From: Candidatus Coprenecus stercoripullorum
GTDB taxonomy: Bacteria > Bacteroidota > Bacteroidia > Bacteroidales > UBA932
DNA: 64,000 bases
Reading direction: 5' to 3'
Assembly: GCA_018715745.1 (NCBI GenBank)
Contig: DVLA01000020.1
Span: 1-64,000 of the forward strand
Positions 18,045 to 26,360 of the stretch are shown one piece after another (position 1 is the stretch's first letter; each line of letters begins with the position of its first letter). Below the pieces are notes generated by a model. The model saw only the letters and a list, made by a program, of their open reading frames with translations, was not told the origin of the DNA and ran no database searches. The position numbers and the translations under genes are program-made.

Positions 18045-18901
18045 TACTGTATCGACTTATAATCCCCCAGCGTCTCCTCCAGCTCCGAAAGCGCCCGTTC
18101 GCACTGTTCCGCCGAAGGGGCCTTGCCGTGCCATTTATGTGTACCGGCCATAAAATCCACACCGTGACCCATTTCCGTCTTAAAAAGAATCATCACCGGA
18201 CGCTTTTCCCCGGAGCAGTGTCCGGCTTCCGCAAAAACATCGAGTATGGCCCGCATATCATGCCCGTCGGCTTCAAGGACACGCCATCCGAAAGCCTCCC
18301 ATTTGGCCCTCAGATTCCCGAGGGACATTACGGATTCCACCGGGCCGTCTATCTGTTGCCCGTTCCAGTCCGTCATGGCAATAAGGTTGTCTATTCCGTG
18401 CATGGCCCCGAAAAGGGCAGCTTCCCAGATCTGTCCCTCCTGGCTTTCGCCGTCCCCGCAAAGCACATACACTTTATGGTTGTCTCCCGAGAGGCGCTTG
18501 CCGAGAGCCGCGCCGCAGGCTACGGAAAGGCCCTGCCCCAGCGATCCGGAAGGCTCATATACTCCGGGAAGGCCTTTGGCTACCGAGGGATGTCCCTGAA
18601 GCCTGGAGCCGAAACGCCTGAATGTGGACAACTCGTCGACAGGGAAATACCCACTCCGAGCCAATACGCTGTAGAACAACGGGGAAAGATGGCCTGCCGA
18701 AAGGAAAAACATATCATTACCTTTACCGCTCCTGTCCCAATGTTCCGGAGAATGCTCCATAACCTCGAAAAAAAGCGCGGTGACGAAATCCGCACTGCTC
18801 AAAGAACCTCCCGGATGACCGGATGCAGCCCCGGTAACCATCCTGATTATGTCCCTGCGGACCTGGGAGGCAATTCGGGTCAGTTTCTCTTCATTTGACA
18901 T
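18044..18901 (-). CDS. Transketolase, N-terminal subunit
   Basis: A 285-residue protein with the thiamine-diphosphate-binding domain of transketolase: G-H-P-G-G-S-L-S near the N-terminus, G-S-L-G-Q-G-L-S, and the cofactor motif G-D-G-E-S-Q-E-G-Q-I-W-E-A. It pairs with the directly following C-terminal subunit. It is the first gene of the minus-strand run that continues into the sigma factor genes. The upstream gap shared with lepA holds a TTACCTTAG stretch that only loosely resembles the -7 element. Confidence 0.92.
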   Translation of the reverse strand: MSNEEKLTRIASQVRRDIIRMVTGAASGHPGGSLSSADFVTALFFEVMEHSPEHWDRSGKGNDMFFLSAGHLSPLFYSVLARSGYFPVDELSTFRRFGSRLQGHPSVAKGLPGVYEPSGSLGQGLSVACGAALGKRLSGDNHKVYVLCGDGESQEGQIWEAALFGAMHGIDNLIAMTDWNGQQIDGPVESVMSLGNLRAKWEAFGWRVLEADGHDMRAILDVFAEAGHCSGEKRPVMILFKTEMGHGVDFMAGTHKWHGKAPSAEQCERALSELEETLGDYKSIQ

Positions 18902-18970
18902 ATCTGTATCTCGTATTCTGATTAATATTCTGCTAAGGTAACACGAATTTGAAGAAAATCAAAAGTAATG

Positions 18971-18978
18971 TATCTTTG
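18971..18978 (+). promoter_or_regulatory. Bacteroidota -7 element TATCTTTG upstream of lepA
   Basis: TATCTTTG matches TAnnTTTG and sits 16 bases ahead of the lepA ATG, implying a leader of only about ten bases. Confidence 0.7.
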
Positions 18979-18994
18979 CGCAAATTCGTCTTAA

Positions 18995-20782
18995 ATGAAA
19001 AATATCAGGAATTTCTGCATAATAGCACATATAGACCATGGCAAAAGCACCCTTGCCGACAGGCTGCTCGAGTACACCCATACATTGAGCGACAGGGAGA
19101 TGGAAGACCAGGTCCTCGACTCGATGGATCTGGAAAAGGAAAAGGGAATCACCATAAAGAGCCATGCCATACAGATGGTCTATAAATACAGGGGAACGGA
19201 GTACACCCTCAACCTGATTGACACCCCCGGACACGTAGACTTCTCTTACGAAGTGTCAAGGGCCATAGCTTCCTGCGAAGGGGCCTTGCTGGTAGTGGAC
19301 GCAACCCAGGGAATACAGGCACAGACCATATCCAACCTGTATCTGGCAATAAACCACAACCTTGAAATTATCCCTGTACTCAACAAGATAGACATGGATG
19401 CCGCCATGGTAGACGTAGTGAGCGACCAGATTATCGACCTGCTGGGCTGCGACCGTCAGGACATCCTGCTTGCCAGCGCCAGGACAGGGGAAGGTATCCC
19501 CGCCATACTGGACGCAATAGTCGAAAAATTCCCCGCCCCGTCCGGAGATCCCGCAGCGCCGCTCCAGGCTTTGATCTTCGACTCCGTATTCAACCCTTTC
19601 AGGGGCGTAATAGCTTACTTCAAGGTCGTAAACGGGACAGTGCGCAAGGGGGACAAGGTCAAGTTCTTTAATACCGGAAAGGAATACCAGGCAGACGAGG
19701 TGGGATGCCTGCGCCTCAAAATGTGTCCGAAAGACGAGGTAGGGACAGGCGATGTCGGCTATATCATATCCGGGATAAAATCGGCCGTGGAAGTGAAGGT
19801 AGGTGATACCATCACCCATGTGGACAACCCATGCCTGAATTCCATTGCAGGCTTCGAAGAAGTAAAGCCCATGCTTTTTGCCGGGGTCTACCCTGTAGAG
19901 ACGGATGAATACGAAAATCTCAGGGCCTCGCTCGAAAAACTGAGGCTGAACGACGCGTCGCTGGTATTCGACCCCGAGTCCTCCCTCGCCCTGGGCTTCG
20001 GGTTCAGGTGCGGATTTCTCGGACTGCTGCATCTGGAGATAATGCAGGAGAGACTTTACAGGGAATTCGACATGGACGTAATCACCACCGTACCCAACGT
20101 ATCGTACAAGGTATATACCACACAGGGGGAGACGGTGGACGTACACAATCCCTCCGGGCTGCCAGCCCCCACCCTGATAGACTATATAGAAGAACCGTAC
20201 ATCCGGGCGCAAATCATATCCAAAAGCGAATTTTTCGGGCAGATAATGAAACTGTGCCTTGACAAAAGAGGAGTACTCAAGGGCCAGCACTTCCTTACGG
20301 CAGACAGGGTGGAGCTCACCTACGACATGCCGCTGGCCGAAATAGTATTCGACTTTTACGACAAACTTAAATCCATTTCCAAAGGATACGCCTCATTCGA
20401 TTACCATATTACCGGATACCAGAGAGCGGATCTGGTAAAACTGGACATACTGCTCAACGGAGAGCCGGTAGACGCCCTGTCCTCCCTTATCCACAGGGAA
20501 AGGGCCTATGATTTCGGCAGGAGAATGTGCGAGAAGCTCAAGGAACTCATACCGCGACAGCAGTTCGAAATAGCAATTCAGGCCGCCATCGGGGCAAAGA
20601 TCATTGCCAGGGAAACCGTTAAGGCCGTCCGCAAGGACGTCCTTGCCAAATGCTACGGCGGCGATATAACCAGAAAACGCAAACTGCTGGAAAAACAGAA
20701 AAAAGGCAAGAAACGCATGCGCCAGATAGGTAATGTAGAGGTACCCCAGTCCGCATTTATGGCTGTACTGAAACTGGACTGA
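18995..20782 (+). CDS. lepA: Elongation factor 4 (LepA), ribosome back-translocase
   Basis: A 595-residue translational GTPase, typical LepA length. The P-loop is A-H-I-D-H-G-K-S-T, switch I keeps the K-G-I-T-I sequence, switch II is the intact D-T-P-G-H-V-D-F, and G4 is N-K-I-D. The LepA-specific C-terminal domain ends with the basic [16 protein letters not shown] segment. It associates with ribosomes in the cytoplasm. It is monocistronic, with its own promoter and a shared terminator. Its intact switch residues contrast with the degenerate EF-G paralog in this window. Confidence 0.98.
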   Translation: MKNIRNFCIIAHIDHGKSTLADRLLEYTHTLSDREMEDQVLDSMDLEKEKGITIKSHAIQMVYKYRGTEYTLNLIDTPGHVDFSYEVSRAIASCEGALLVVDATQGIQAQTISNLYLAINHNLEIIPVLNKIDMDAAMVDVVSDQIIDLLGCDRQDILLASARTGEGIPAILDAIVEKFPAPSGDPAAPLQALIFDSVFNPFRGVIAYFKVVNGTVRKGDKVKFFNTGKEYQADEVGCLRLKMCPKDEVGTGDVGYIISGIKSAVEVKVGDTITHVDNPCLNSIAGFEEVKPMLFAGVYPVETDEYENLRASLEKLRLNDASLVFDPESSLALGFGFRCGFLGLLHLEIMQERLYREFDMDVITTVPNVSYKVYTTQGETVDVHNPSGLPAPTLIDYIEEPYIRAQIISKSEFFGQIMKLCLDKRGVLKGQHFLTADRVELTYDMPLAEIVFDFYDKLKSISKGYASFDYHITGYQRADLVKLDILLNGEPVDALSSLIHRERAYDFGRRMCEKLKELIPRQQFEIAIQAAIGAKIIARETVKAVRKDVLAKCYGGDITRKRKLLEKQKKGKKRMRQIGNVEVPQSAFMAVLKLD

Positions 20783-20805
20783 AACAGAGATAAAGGCAAT
20801 AAAAC

Positions 20806-20839
20806 GACAATGCCCGGGTCTTCGGACTCGGGCACTGTC
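20806..20839. terminator. Bidirectional terminator with UUCG tetraloop
   Basis: A 15-position stem from GACAATGCCCGGGTC to GACTCGGGCACTGTC, with one mismatch and one G-T pair, is closed by a C(TTCG)G tetraloop. It separates convergent lepA (+) and the OmpA/TPR lipoprotein gene (-). T residues follow on the plus strand (ATTT) and on the minus strand (CGTTTT). Confidence 0.8.
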
Positions 20840-20862
20840 ATTTAGGATTGATTCAAAATCGT

Positions 20863-22521
20863 TTATCTGATTTTTGCAAATTCGATATCGTTTGCTGCAC
20901 GTGCTGCCAGAGCCTCGCTGCTTTCAGCAATCTTCAAGGCCGCATTGGCTGCATCAGCATTGCCCTGACGGGCCGCAATGACGGCTTTCAGATAATTCTT
21001 GCATGCGCACTTGGCATCGCCGAGAATGCCTGAAGCCGCATCGAGATTGCCTGTAAGGATGTTGGCAAGAGCCTCGTTGAAGCCGCCTTCTCCCTTGAGT
21101 TTTGTCTGTGCATCCGCATACTTGCCGTTAAGAATATCGATAACGGCCATATTGTACTGGGCCTCTTTCAGGCTGCATTTTCCGAACATCTCGGCAGCCT
21201 TTGCGTTATCGCCCTTGCGGAGATATACAACGCCCATTGCATTTGCATAATAAGGGCAGTCCTTTCCGTCCACGTTGGCCAGGGCCGCTTCTGCTTCGGC
21301 AAGTTTGCCCATACGGAGATAGGTGATACCGAGATTGAGGTCGGCGCGGTCGCTGCCGTATTTGTCTATGGCTTTCTGATAAACGGTTATCTTGACGTCA
21401 TTGTCATTTATCAGGGATGCGGCATGGAGAAGAGCTTCCTCGTCGAGTATCTCTATGTTGTCATTTACCAGAGCCACGAGTTCCTCGTCGCTGTAGTTCG
21501 TAAACTCAATGTTGGCGATGAATCTCGCACGACGCAGCTGGGGAAGTATCTCGTCCTTGAGAATGGTGTAGACCTCGGACATGTTCTTTATCTCCCTCTC
21601 ACGTACGGCAGGGTCGCTGTACATTTCAAGAACCCTGAGAATAAGATCCTTGTCCTCGATATTCGAGTTGCTTACAAGTTCCTGGAAGCCGTCCCAGTCC
21701 TCATCCACGTTCCTGCTGTCCACCGTTGTCTCGATAGCCACGTTCTTGTTGTTTATCCTCTTGTTGAACGCATCGGTAGCGGTCTTGGCACGTCTCTCCG
21801 AAAGTTCCGCATTGAAGTCCTCTTTTCCGTCAGGCGAGGCATAGGCTACGATTTCGGTATTCTTGATCGTTCTGCGGCTGTCTTCCTTGAGGTTGGTGAG
21901 GAATTCCTGGAAAGCCTTGATCTCGTCAGTCTTCAGCTGGGAAGGACGGACTGTTGAGCTGTTGATAAGATACAGTATCTGGGCCTCGTTCTGCTCTGCA
22001 ATGACGGGCTGGTAGGCGTCGGGAGCATAGGGAAGAGCCGTTCCTTTCTTGACAAGCATATAAGTGGTATTGGCACCGTCGGCTACCTTGTAGGGAGCTG
22101 CGAAAGGTATCCTTTCATCCTTATATATGACAGTCATTCTGAGTTCGAGATGGCATTTTTCCATACCTTCCACATAGTCGAAAGTGAAATTCCTGGAAAT
22201 CGAGCCGCCAGCCTCGCTTATAGGATAATAATTTCCCGCAACATCCTCACCCTGAAGCATGACAGGTTCCAAAGCGGACTCGCCGCCATCATATACGATG
22301 ACAGGAACCACCTCGACGACAGCTTTAGGATGGAAAAACTTCTCGGGGAACGATACGGTAACACCGGCATTGATCTTGCCTGCCACCACTTCAAGAACCT
22401 GAGGTTCGCATGTGACGGAAACCTGTTCGGCACTCTCGGCCATCTTGGACGGATTACCGCAAGAGGGTGCGAGAAGCCCGGCCAGGGCAATCATCAGAAA
22501 ATTAAAAAATACTCTTTTCAT
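20863..22521 (-). CDS. OmpA-like/TPR lipoprotein
   Basis: A 552-residue outer-membrane-directed lipoprotein with a signal peptide ending L-A-P-S-C (Cys21). Residues ~30-180 are beta-rich, with no family I can name. Residues ~190-350 look like an OmpA C-terminal type domain (E-I-V-A-Y-A-S-P-D-G, then L-S-E-R-R-A-K-T-A), which usually binds peptidoglycan. The last ~170 residues are TPR-like helical repeats (L-N-L-G-I-T-Y-L-R-M-G-K-L-A-E-A-E-A). Similar proteins are common in Bacteroidales envelopes; the function is unknown, with a structural role inferred. The promoter TATATTTG lies at 22574-22581. Confidence 0.82.
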   Translation of the reverse strand: MKRVFFNFLMIALAGLLAPSCGNPSKMAESAEQVSVTCEPQVLEVVAGKINAGVTVSFPEKFFHPKAVVEVVPVIVYDGGESALEPVMLQGEDVAGNYYPISEAGGSISRNFTFDYVEGMEKCHLELRMTVIYKDERIPFAAPYKVADGANTTYMLVKKGTALPYAPDAYQPVIAEQNEAQILYLINSSTVRPSQLKTDEIKAFQEFLTNLKEDSRRTIKNTEIVAYASPDGKEDFNAELSERRAKTATDAFNKRINNKNVAIETTVDSRNVDEDWDGFQELVSNSNIEDKDLILRVLEMYSDPAVREREIKNMSEVYTILKDEILPQLRRARFIANIEFTNYSDEELVALVNDNIEILDEEALLHAASLINDNDVKITVYQKAIDKYGSDRADLNLGITYLRMGKLAEAEAALANVDGKDCPYYANAMGVVYLRKGDNAKAAEMFGKCSLKEAQYNMAVIDILNGKYADAQTKLKGEGGFNEALANILTGNLDAASGILGDAKCACKNYLKAVIAARQGNADAANAALKIAESSEALAARAANDIEFAKIR

Positions 22522-22573
22522 TTTATTGATATTTAATTACTATGGTCTAACTCATGCTTTTATGTTAATATCG

Positions 22574-22581
22574 CAAATATA
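22574..22581 (-). promoter_or_regulatory. Bacteroidota -7 element TATATTTG for the OmpA/TPR lipoprotein
   Basis: On the minus strand TATATTTG matches TAnnTTTG and lies about 52 bases upstream of the ATG at 22521, leaving an AT-rich leader. Confidence 0.6.
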
Positions 22582-22633
22582 ATCAATATTTCGGATTTTA
22601 TACAGGATTTACGAAAAGAGTGCCAAAAAATGG

Positions 22634-22641
22634 TATCTTTG
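22634..22641 (+). promoter_or_regulatory. Bacteroidota -7 element TATCTTTG for the sigma54 activator operon
   Basis: TATCTTTG ends five bases before ATG 22647, so transcription would begin at or next to the start codon. This argues against the ORF-track start at 22620, which would lie upstream of the transcription start. Confidence 0.6.
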
Positions 22642-22646
22642 CGGAC

Positions 22647-23834
22647 ATGGATCTAAACGAAGTCAAAAACCGTTTCGGCATAATAGGCAACGATGCGAGG
22701 CTCAACAGGGCGCTCGACACGGCAATACAGATTGCCGGCACAGATCTGTCAGTACTGATCACAGGGGAAAGCGGAGTAGGTAAAGAAGTGATACCTAAAG
22801 TAATACATGCTTTCAGCCCGAGGAAGCACAATACATATATAGCCATCAACTGCGGAGCTATTCCGGAAGGCACCATAGAATCCGAACTGTTCGGGCATGA
22901 AAAAGGTTCCTTTACAGGGGCGAACGAGGCAAGGAAAGGCTATTTCGAAGTGGCCGACGGGGGGACCATCTTTCTGGACGAGGTCGGCGAACTTCCGCTC
23001 TCCACACAGGTCAGGCTGCTTAGAGTGCTGGAAACCGGCGAATTCATAAGGGTCGGTTCCTCCAGGACCCAAAAGACAAATGTCAGGGTCATTGCAGCCT
23101 CGAATATAAATTTCATGCATGCCATCAATTCGGGAAAATTCAGGGAAGACCTCTACTACAGGCTGAATGCCGTTCCGATCTCCATACCTCCGCTCAGGGA
23201 AAGGAGAAATGACATTCACCTGCTGTTCATGAAGTTTGCGCTTGACTTCGCAGACAAATACAACATGCCGGCAATAAGGCTTACTCCGGAGGCACGGGAA
23301 ATAATCGAAAATTACCGCTGGCCGGGCAACATACGGCAACTCAAGAATGTGGCAGAGCAGATGTCGGTGCTCGAAAGCGAGCGCACCGTAAGCGGGGAAG
23401 CCGCATCCAGGTATCTTCCAGCCGACACTCCGGATGCTTTTCCGGTAAAAGTAGGGCAAGGCGGCTCGGCCGACAGGGACGGACTTACGGACAGGGATAT
23501 CATATTCAAAATCCTGTTTCAGCTCAGACAGGAAGTAGACGAGCTGAAAGCGGCCGTGGAAGGCAGGGACCCCGCAGACCGGACAACCCTGCTGTCAGCC
23601 GACAGCCACAACCTGCCGGTGAAGATGGCAGACACTCCTGCAAACATACCTATTATAGTCAGTCCCGACATAATAGAGGAACATGATACCGGCCGTACGA
23701 TTAAGGACGTAAACTCGGAAATGATAAAAAAGGCGCTGGCAAAGCATGAAGGCCGCCGCAAAGCGGCTGCGGCAGAGCTGGGAATATCCGAAAGGACCCT
23801 ATACAGGAAAATAAAGGAATTGCATTTAGAATAG
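22647..23834 (+). CDS. Sigma54-dependent transcriptional activator without receiver domain
   Basis: A ~395-residue bacterial enhancer-binding protein. There is only a short N-terminal segment before the AAA+ domain, whose Walker A is G-E-S-G-V-G-K-E, whose sigma54-contact loop is G-S-F-T-G-A (a canonical variant of GAFTGA), and whose Walker B is F-L-D-E-V-G-E-L. After a Ser/Asp-rich linker the C-terminus has a Fis-type helix-turn-helix (R-K-A-A-A-A-E-L-G-I-S-E-R-T-L-Y). Without a sensory domain its activity must be controlled by expression or partners. It leads the operon with lptE, a TPR-like gene and secG. The start is chosen at ATG 22647 from the promoter position. Confidence 0.9.
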   Translation: MDLNEVKNRFGIIGNDARLNRALDTAIQIAGTDLSVLITGESGVGKEVIPKVIHAFSPRKHNTYIAINCGAIPEGTIESELFGHEKGSFTGANEARKGYFEVADGGTIFLDEVGELPLSTQVRLLRVLETGEFIRVGSSRTQKTNVRVIAASNINFMHAINSGKFREDLYYRLNAVPISIPPLRERRNDIHLLFMKFALDFADKYNMPAIRLTPEAREIIENYRWPGNIRQLKNVAEQMSVLESERTVSGEAASRYLPADTPDAFPVKVGQGGSADRDGLTDRDIIFKILFQLRQEVDELKAAVEGRDPADRTTLLSADSHNLPVKMADTPANIPIIVSPDIIEEHDTGRTIKDVNSEMIKKALAKHEGRRKAAAAELGISERTLYRKIKELHLE

Positions 23835-23838
23835 GACT

Positions 23839-24345
23839 ATGGGCAAAATCATCCATTCATTGGCCGCTGCGGCCCTCGCATGCCTGCTGTCAGCATGCGG
23901 AATCTACTCTTTCTCCGGAACATCCATACAGCCGGACGTCAAGACCATCGCAGTAGAATATTTCCAGAACAATGCCATGAGAGTCAATCCTTCCCTGAGC
24001 GCATCGCTTTCGGAAGCCCTTATAGACCAATACAGAAGGCTGACAGACCTGGACATTGTCAGCGAAAACGGGGATCTCAACGTGTCAGGGGAAATAATCG
24101 GCTACGATACTCGTCCCACTGCCGTTACTGCAGATGAAGTGGCCTCGCAGAACAGGCTGACGGTAACAGTCAAGGTTTACTTCACCAACAGGCTGCATCC
24201 TGAAGAGGACTTTGAAAAAAGTTTTTCGGCCTACGCCGACTACGACTCCATGCAGCTTCTCGATGCCGTCGAAGGTTCTCTTTGTGAGGATATCATAGAC
24301 ATACTAATCGAGGATATTTTCAACGCCACCGTCGCAAACTGGTAA
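23839..24345 (+). CDS. lptE: LptE-family LPS assembly lipoprotein
   Basis: A 168-residue lipoprotein with signal peptide ending L-L-S-A-C (Cys20) followed by G-I-Y-S-F-S-G. The S-I-x-P-x-V-K-T-I-A-V and L-T-D-L-D-I-V-S-E-N-G-D-L stretches match Bacteroidota LptE, the plug partner of LptD that delivers LPS to the outer leaflet. It begins four bases after the sigma54 activator and ends five bases before the next gene, so it is co-transcribed. Confidence 0.85.
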   Translation: MGKIIHSLAAAALACLLSACGIYSFSGTSIQPDVKTIAVEYFQNNAMRVNPSLSASLSEALIDQYRRLTDLDIVSENGDLNVSGEIIGYDTRPTAVTADEVASQNRLTVTVKVYFTNRLHPEEDFEKSFSAYADYDSMQLLDAVEGSLCEDIIDILIEDIFNATVANW

Positions 24346-24350
24346 GGACT

Positions 24351-24920
24351 ATGGATATAATGGAAATATCCTCGATGCCGTTGCCCGAACTGGAGAGAAC
24401 GGTCTCACAGTACCCGTGGTTTTCATTTGCAAGGCTGGAGCTGTGCAGGAAAATGTCCGCCCTCGGGGAGGAACACCGCAGGGAATGCCTGAAAAACGCC
24501 GCCCCGTTCATGGACCTGAACAGAAAGATTCTAAGGGATTGTTACAGAATTTCCGTCTCAGGGAGGCAGGAAACCGGGCCCTCATCCCGGAAACAGGCAT
24601 CCGCACCTGCCGCCAGCATCATAATCTCAGGCGGAGACTACTTCTCCAAAGCCGATTTCGATGAATTGCTCAAAGACGGCAGCACTTCCGCAATAGAAAG
24701 GGCCGGCTCAATGAAAATCAGGAATCAGGCGGCAACTGAAATTGCCGACGACGGCGTATTCGATGATCCGTCGTTTTTCACCGAAACCCTTGCCGGCATA
24801 TACGCAGACCAGGGGCTATTCGACAAGGCTTATGAAGTTTATGACAAACTAATTTTGCTATATCCGGAAAAAAGTGCTTACTTTGCATCCCTTAAAAATG
24901 AGATGAAGAAACAATTATAA
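24351..24920 (+). CDS. Conserved TPR-like hypothetical protein between lptE and secG
   Basis: A 189-residue cytoplasmic protein without a signal peptide. The N-terminus (P-E-L-E-R-T-V-S-Q-Y-P-W-F-S-F-A-R) is a W-F-S motif seen in Bacteroidota proteins of this position, and the C-terminus is a single TPR-like hairpin (E-T-L-A-G-I-Y-A-D-Q-G-L-F-D-K-A-Y-E-V-Y). The middle is Ser-rich and probably disordered. The tight spacing (5 and 2 bases) to lptE and secG marks it as an operon member. Function unknown; an accessory role in envelope biogenesis is inferred from context alone. Confidence 0.75.
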   Translation: MDIMEISSMPLPELERTVSQYPWFSFARLELCRKMSALGEEHRRECLKNAAPFMDLNRKILRDCYRISVSGRQETGPSSRKQASAPAASIIISGGDYFSKADFDELLKDGSTSAIERAGSMKIRNQAATEIADDGVFDDPSFFTETLAGIYADQGLFDKAYEVYDKLILLYPEKSAYFASLKNEMKKQL

Positions 24921-24922
24921 TT

Positions 24923-25282
24923 ATGTATATAGCTATTTCGATACTGATCATAATCGCAAGCCTCCTTCTTACATTCATTGTGCTTATACAGAATTCGAAA
25001 GGTGGCGGGCTTGCCGCTAACTTCACTTCCGGGAACCAGACTTTCGGAGTACGCCAGACTGCCGACTTTCTCGAAAAGGCCACATGGACCCTTGCCATAA
25101 TAATCCTTGTACTGTGTGTGGCAGCATCCGCATTCGCACACAACAGGGGAAAGCAGGGCAACAACACGGTAATAAACAAAATCGAGCAGACGCAGTCCAC
25201 TCAGGGACAGCCCGAATTCCCTTCCGCACTGCCCTTACAGCAAGGCGAACCGGCAAGCCCGACTGCAGCTCCGGAAGAATAG
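24923..25282 (+). CDS. secG: Preprotein translocase subunit SecG
   Basis: A 119-residue inner-membrane protein with two hydrophobic segments flanking the conserved cytoplasmic loop with Q-N-S-K-G-G-G-L. SecG assists SecYE-SecA export. The Ala/Pro/Glu-rich C-terminal tail is longer than in Proteobacteria, as is common in Bacteroidota. It starts two bases after the TPR-like gene and is followed by an intrinsic terminator. Confidence 0.92.
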   Translation: MYIAISILIIIASLLLTFIVLIQNSKGGGLAANFTSGNQTFGVRQTADFLEKATWTLAIIILVLCVAASAFAHNRGKQGNNTVINKIEQTQSTQGQPEFPSALPLQQGEPASPTAAPEE

Positions 25283-25300
25283 AGCCGGCTCAGATACAGG

Positions 25301-25328
25301 ACGGGGAACGGTCATCCCCGTTTTTTTA
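25301..25328 (+). terminator. Rho-independent terminator after secG
   Basis: Stem ACGGGG/CCCCGT with a 9-base loop followed directly by six further T residues. Confidence 0.8.
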
Positions 25329-25336
25329 AAAATTTT

Positions 25337-25357
25337 ATACCTTGCATTACAAGGTAT
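25337..25357. promoter_or_regulatory. Inverted repeat upstream of the PspC-PadR operon (candidate operator)
   Basis: A perfect 8-bp inverted repeat ATACCTTG-N5-CAAGGTAT lies 12 bases upstream of the TATATTTG -7 element. The operon encodes a PadR-type repressor, and PadR proteins commonly bind short dyads in their own promoters, so this is the leading operator candidate. Binding is inferred. Confidence 0.5.
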
Positions 25358-25369
25358 TGTAATAATTAA

Positions 25370-25377
25370 TATATTTG
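25370..25377 (+). promoter_or_regulatory. Bacteroidota -7 element TATATTTG for the PspC-PadR operon
   Basis: TATATTTG matches TAnnTTTG about 51 bases upstream of the first ATG at 25429. A second dyad follows in the leader. Confidence 0.6.
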
Positions 25378-25390
25378 CCATGTAAAAATA

Positions 25391-25405
25391 CCATGCCAGG
25401 CATGG
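25391..25405. promoter_or_regulatory. Perfect 15-bp dyad CCATGCC-A-GGCATGG in the operon leader
   Basis: A 7-bp inverted repeat with a single central base lies just downstream of the predicted transcription start of the PspC-PadR operon. A protein bound here could block elongation. It may be a second operator; the loop is too short for an RNA hairpin. Confidence 0.4.
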
Positions 25406-25428
25406 ATGAGTTATAAAAACAACAGATT

Positions 25429-26007
25429 ATGAAACGGATTTTAAATGTCGCCATCGGCGGCAGGAGTTTCATCATGGATGAAGACGCCTGCGACAAACTG
25501 CGCGACTATCTTGAAACATTCAAGGATAAGGCCAGGATGGGCTACTACACCGATGAGGTTATGGACGAACTTGAAATGAGAATTGCCGAAATCTTTACGG
25601 AATGTCTCAGGAGCTCCAGGCAGGATGTGGTGGATATGGCGCTCGTGGAGAAAATAATAGCACAGCTCGGCATGCCGGACGGCAGCGAAGGCGGCCCGGA
25701 CGAAGGGTACACAGTACATGACAGGGGCGAGAAACGGGAGCCATGGGCAGGGAAACGGCTTTTCAGGGACCCGGACTCACGCATAATAGGCGGGGTCTGC
25801 TCCGGACTTGCAGCATATTTTGACATAGACACGCTGCTTGTACGGGTCCTTGCGGTCTTCCTGCTGCTTTGCGGGTCGTCAGGATTCTGGATATATGTCA
25901 TACTGTGGATAGCAATGCCGGTTGCAAGGACAGCCACCGACAAGTGCATGATGCGGGGGCTTCCCCTGACAATCGCCAACCTGAGACGGTTTTCTAATCC
26001 CAAATAG
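25429..26007 (+). CDS. PspC domain-containing membrane protein (short form)
   Basis: A 192-residue protein. The N-terminal ~90 residues form a helical domain (M-D-E-D-A-C-D-K-L-R-D-Y-L, then Y-T-D-E-V-M-D-E-L-E-M-R-I-A-E-I), found again in the larger paralog two genes downstream. The PspC region (L-F-R-D-P-D-S-R-I-I-G-G-V-C-S-G-L-A-A-Y-F) is followed by one or two membrane segments. PspC proteins sense or respond to inner-membrane stress. It is the first gene of a three-gene operon with a PadR regulator. Confidence 0.88.
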   Translation: MKRILNVAIGGRSFIMDEDACDKLRDYLETFKDKARMGYYTDEVMDELEMRIAEIFTECLRSSRQDVVDMALVEKIIAQLGMPDGSEGGPDEGYTVHDRGEKREPWAGKRLFRDPDSRIIGGVCSGLAAYFDIDTLLVRVLAVFLLLCGSSGFWIYVILWIAMPVARTATDKCMMRGLPLTIANLRRFSNPK

Positions 26008-26015
26008 ATACGGCC

Positions 26016-26354
26016 ATGGAAATCTACAGCAACAGTATAGAAAACGTAAAGGCCCAGATGCGAAAAGGGGTAATCGAATACTGCATCCTGAGCATCCTCG
26101 ACAAAAAGGATTCATACGCCTCATCTTTGATAGAAGAGCTCAAGAAGGCGCACATGATTGTCGTAGAAGGGACAATATACCCCCTGCTCATCCGCCAGAA
26201 AAACCAGGGGCTGCTCAGTTACAGATGGGAGGAATCGCCGCAAGGCCCTCCGAGAAAATATTATGCCATTACGGAAAAAGGGAGGGAAGCCCTGAGGGAA
26301 ATGGACGCAGCCTGGAATGAAATAGTAGACACAATCAAATATTTAAGACAGTAG
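26016..26354 (+). CDS. PadR-family transcriptional regulator
   Basis: A 112-residue winged-helix regulator, about the minimal PadR size. It contains R-K-G-V-I-E-Y-C-I-L-S-I-L at the start, E-G-T-I-Y-P-L-L in the recognition helix region, and the wing P-P-R-K-Y-Y-A-I-T-E-K-G-R-E-A-L, which is the family hallmark. It lies eight bases after the short PspC gene and six before the large one, so it probably represses this operon. The ligand is unknown. Confidence 0.93.
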   Translation: MEIYSNSIENVKAQMRKGVIEYCILSILDKKDSYASSLIEELKKAHMIVVEGTIYPLLIRQKNQGLLSYRWEESPQGPPRKYYAITEKGREALREMDAAWNEIVDTIKYLRQ

Positions 26355-26360
26355 CATACC

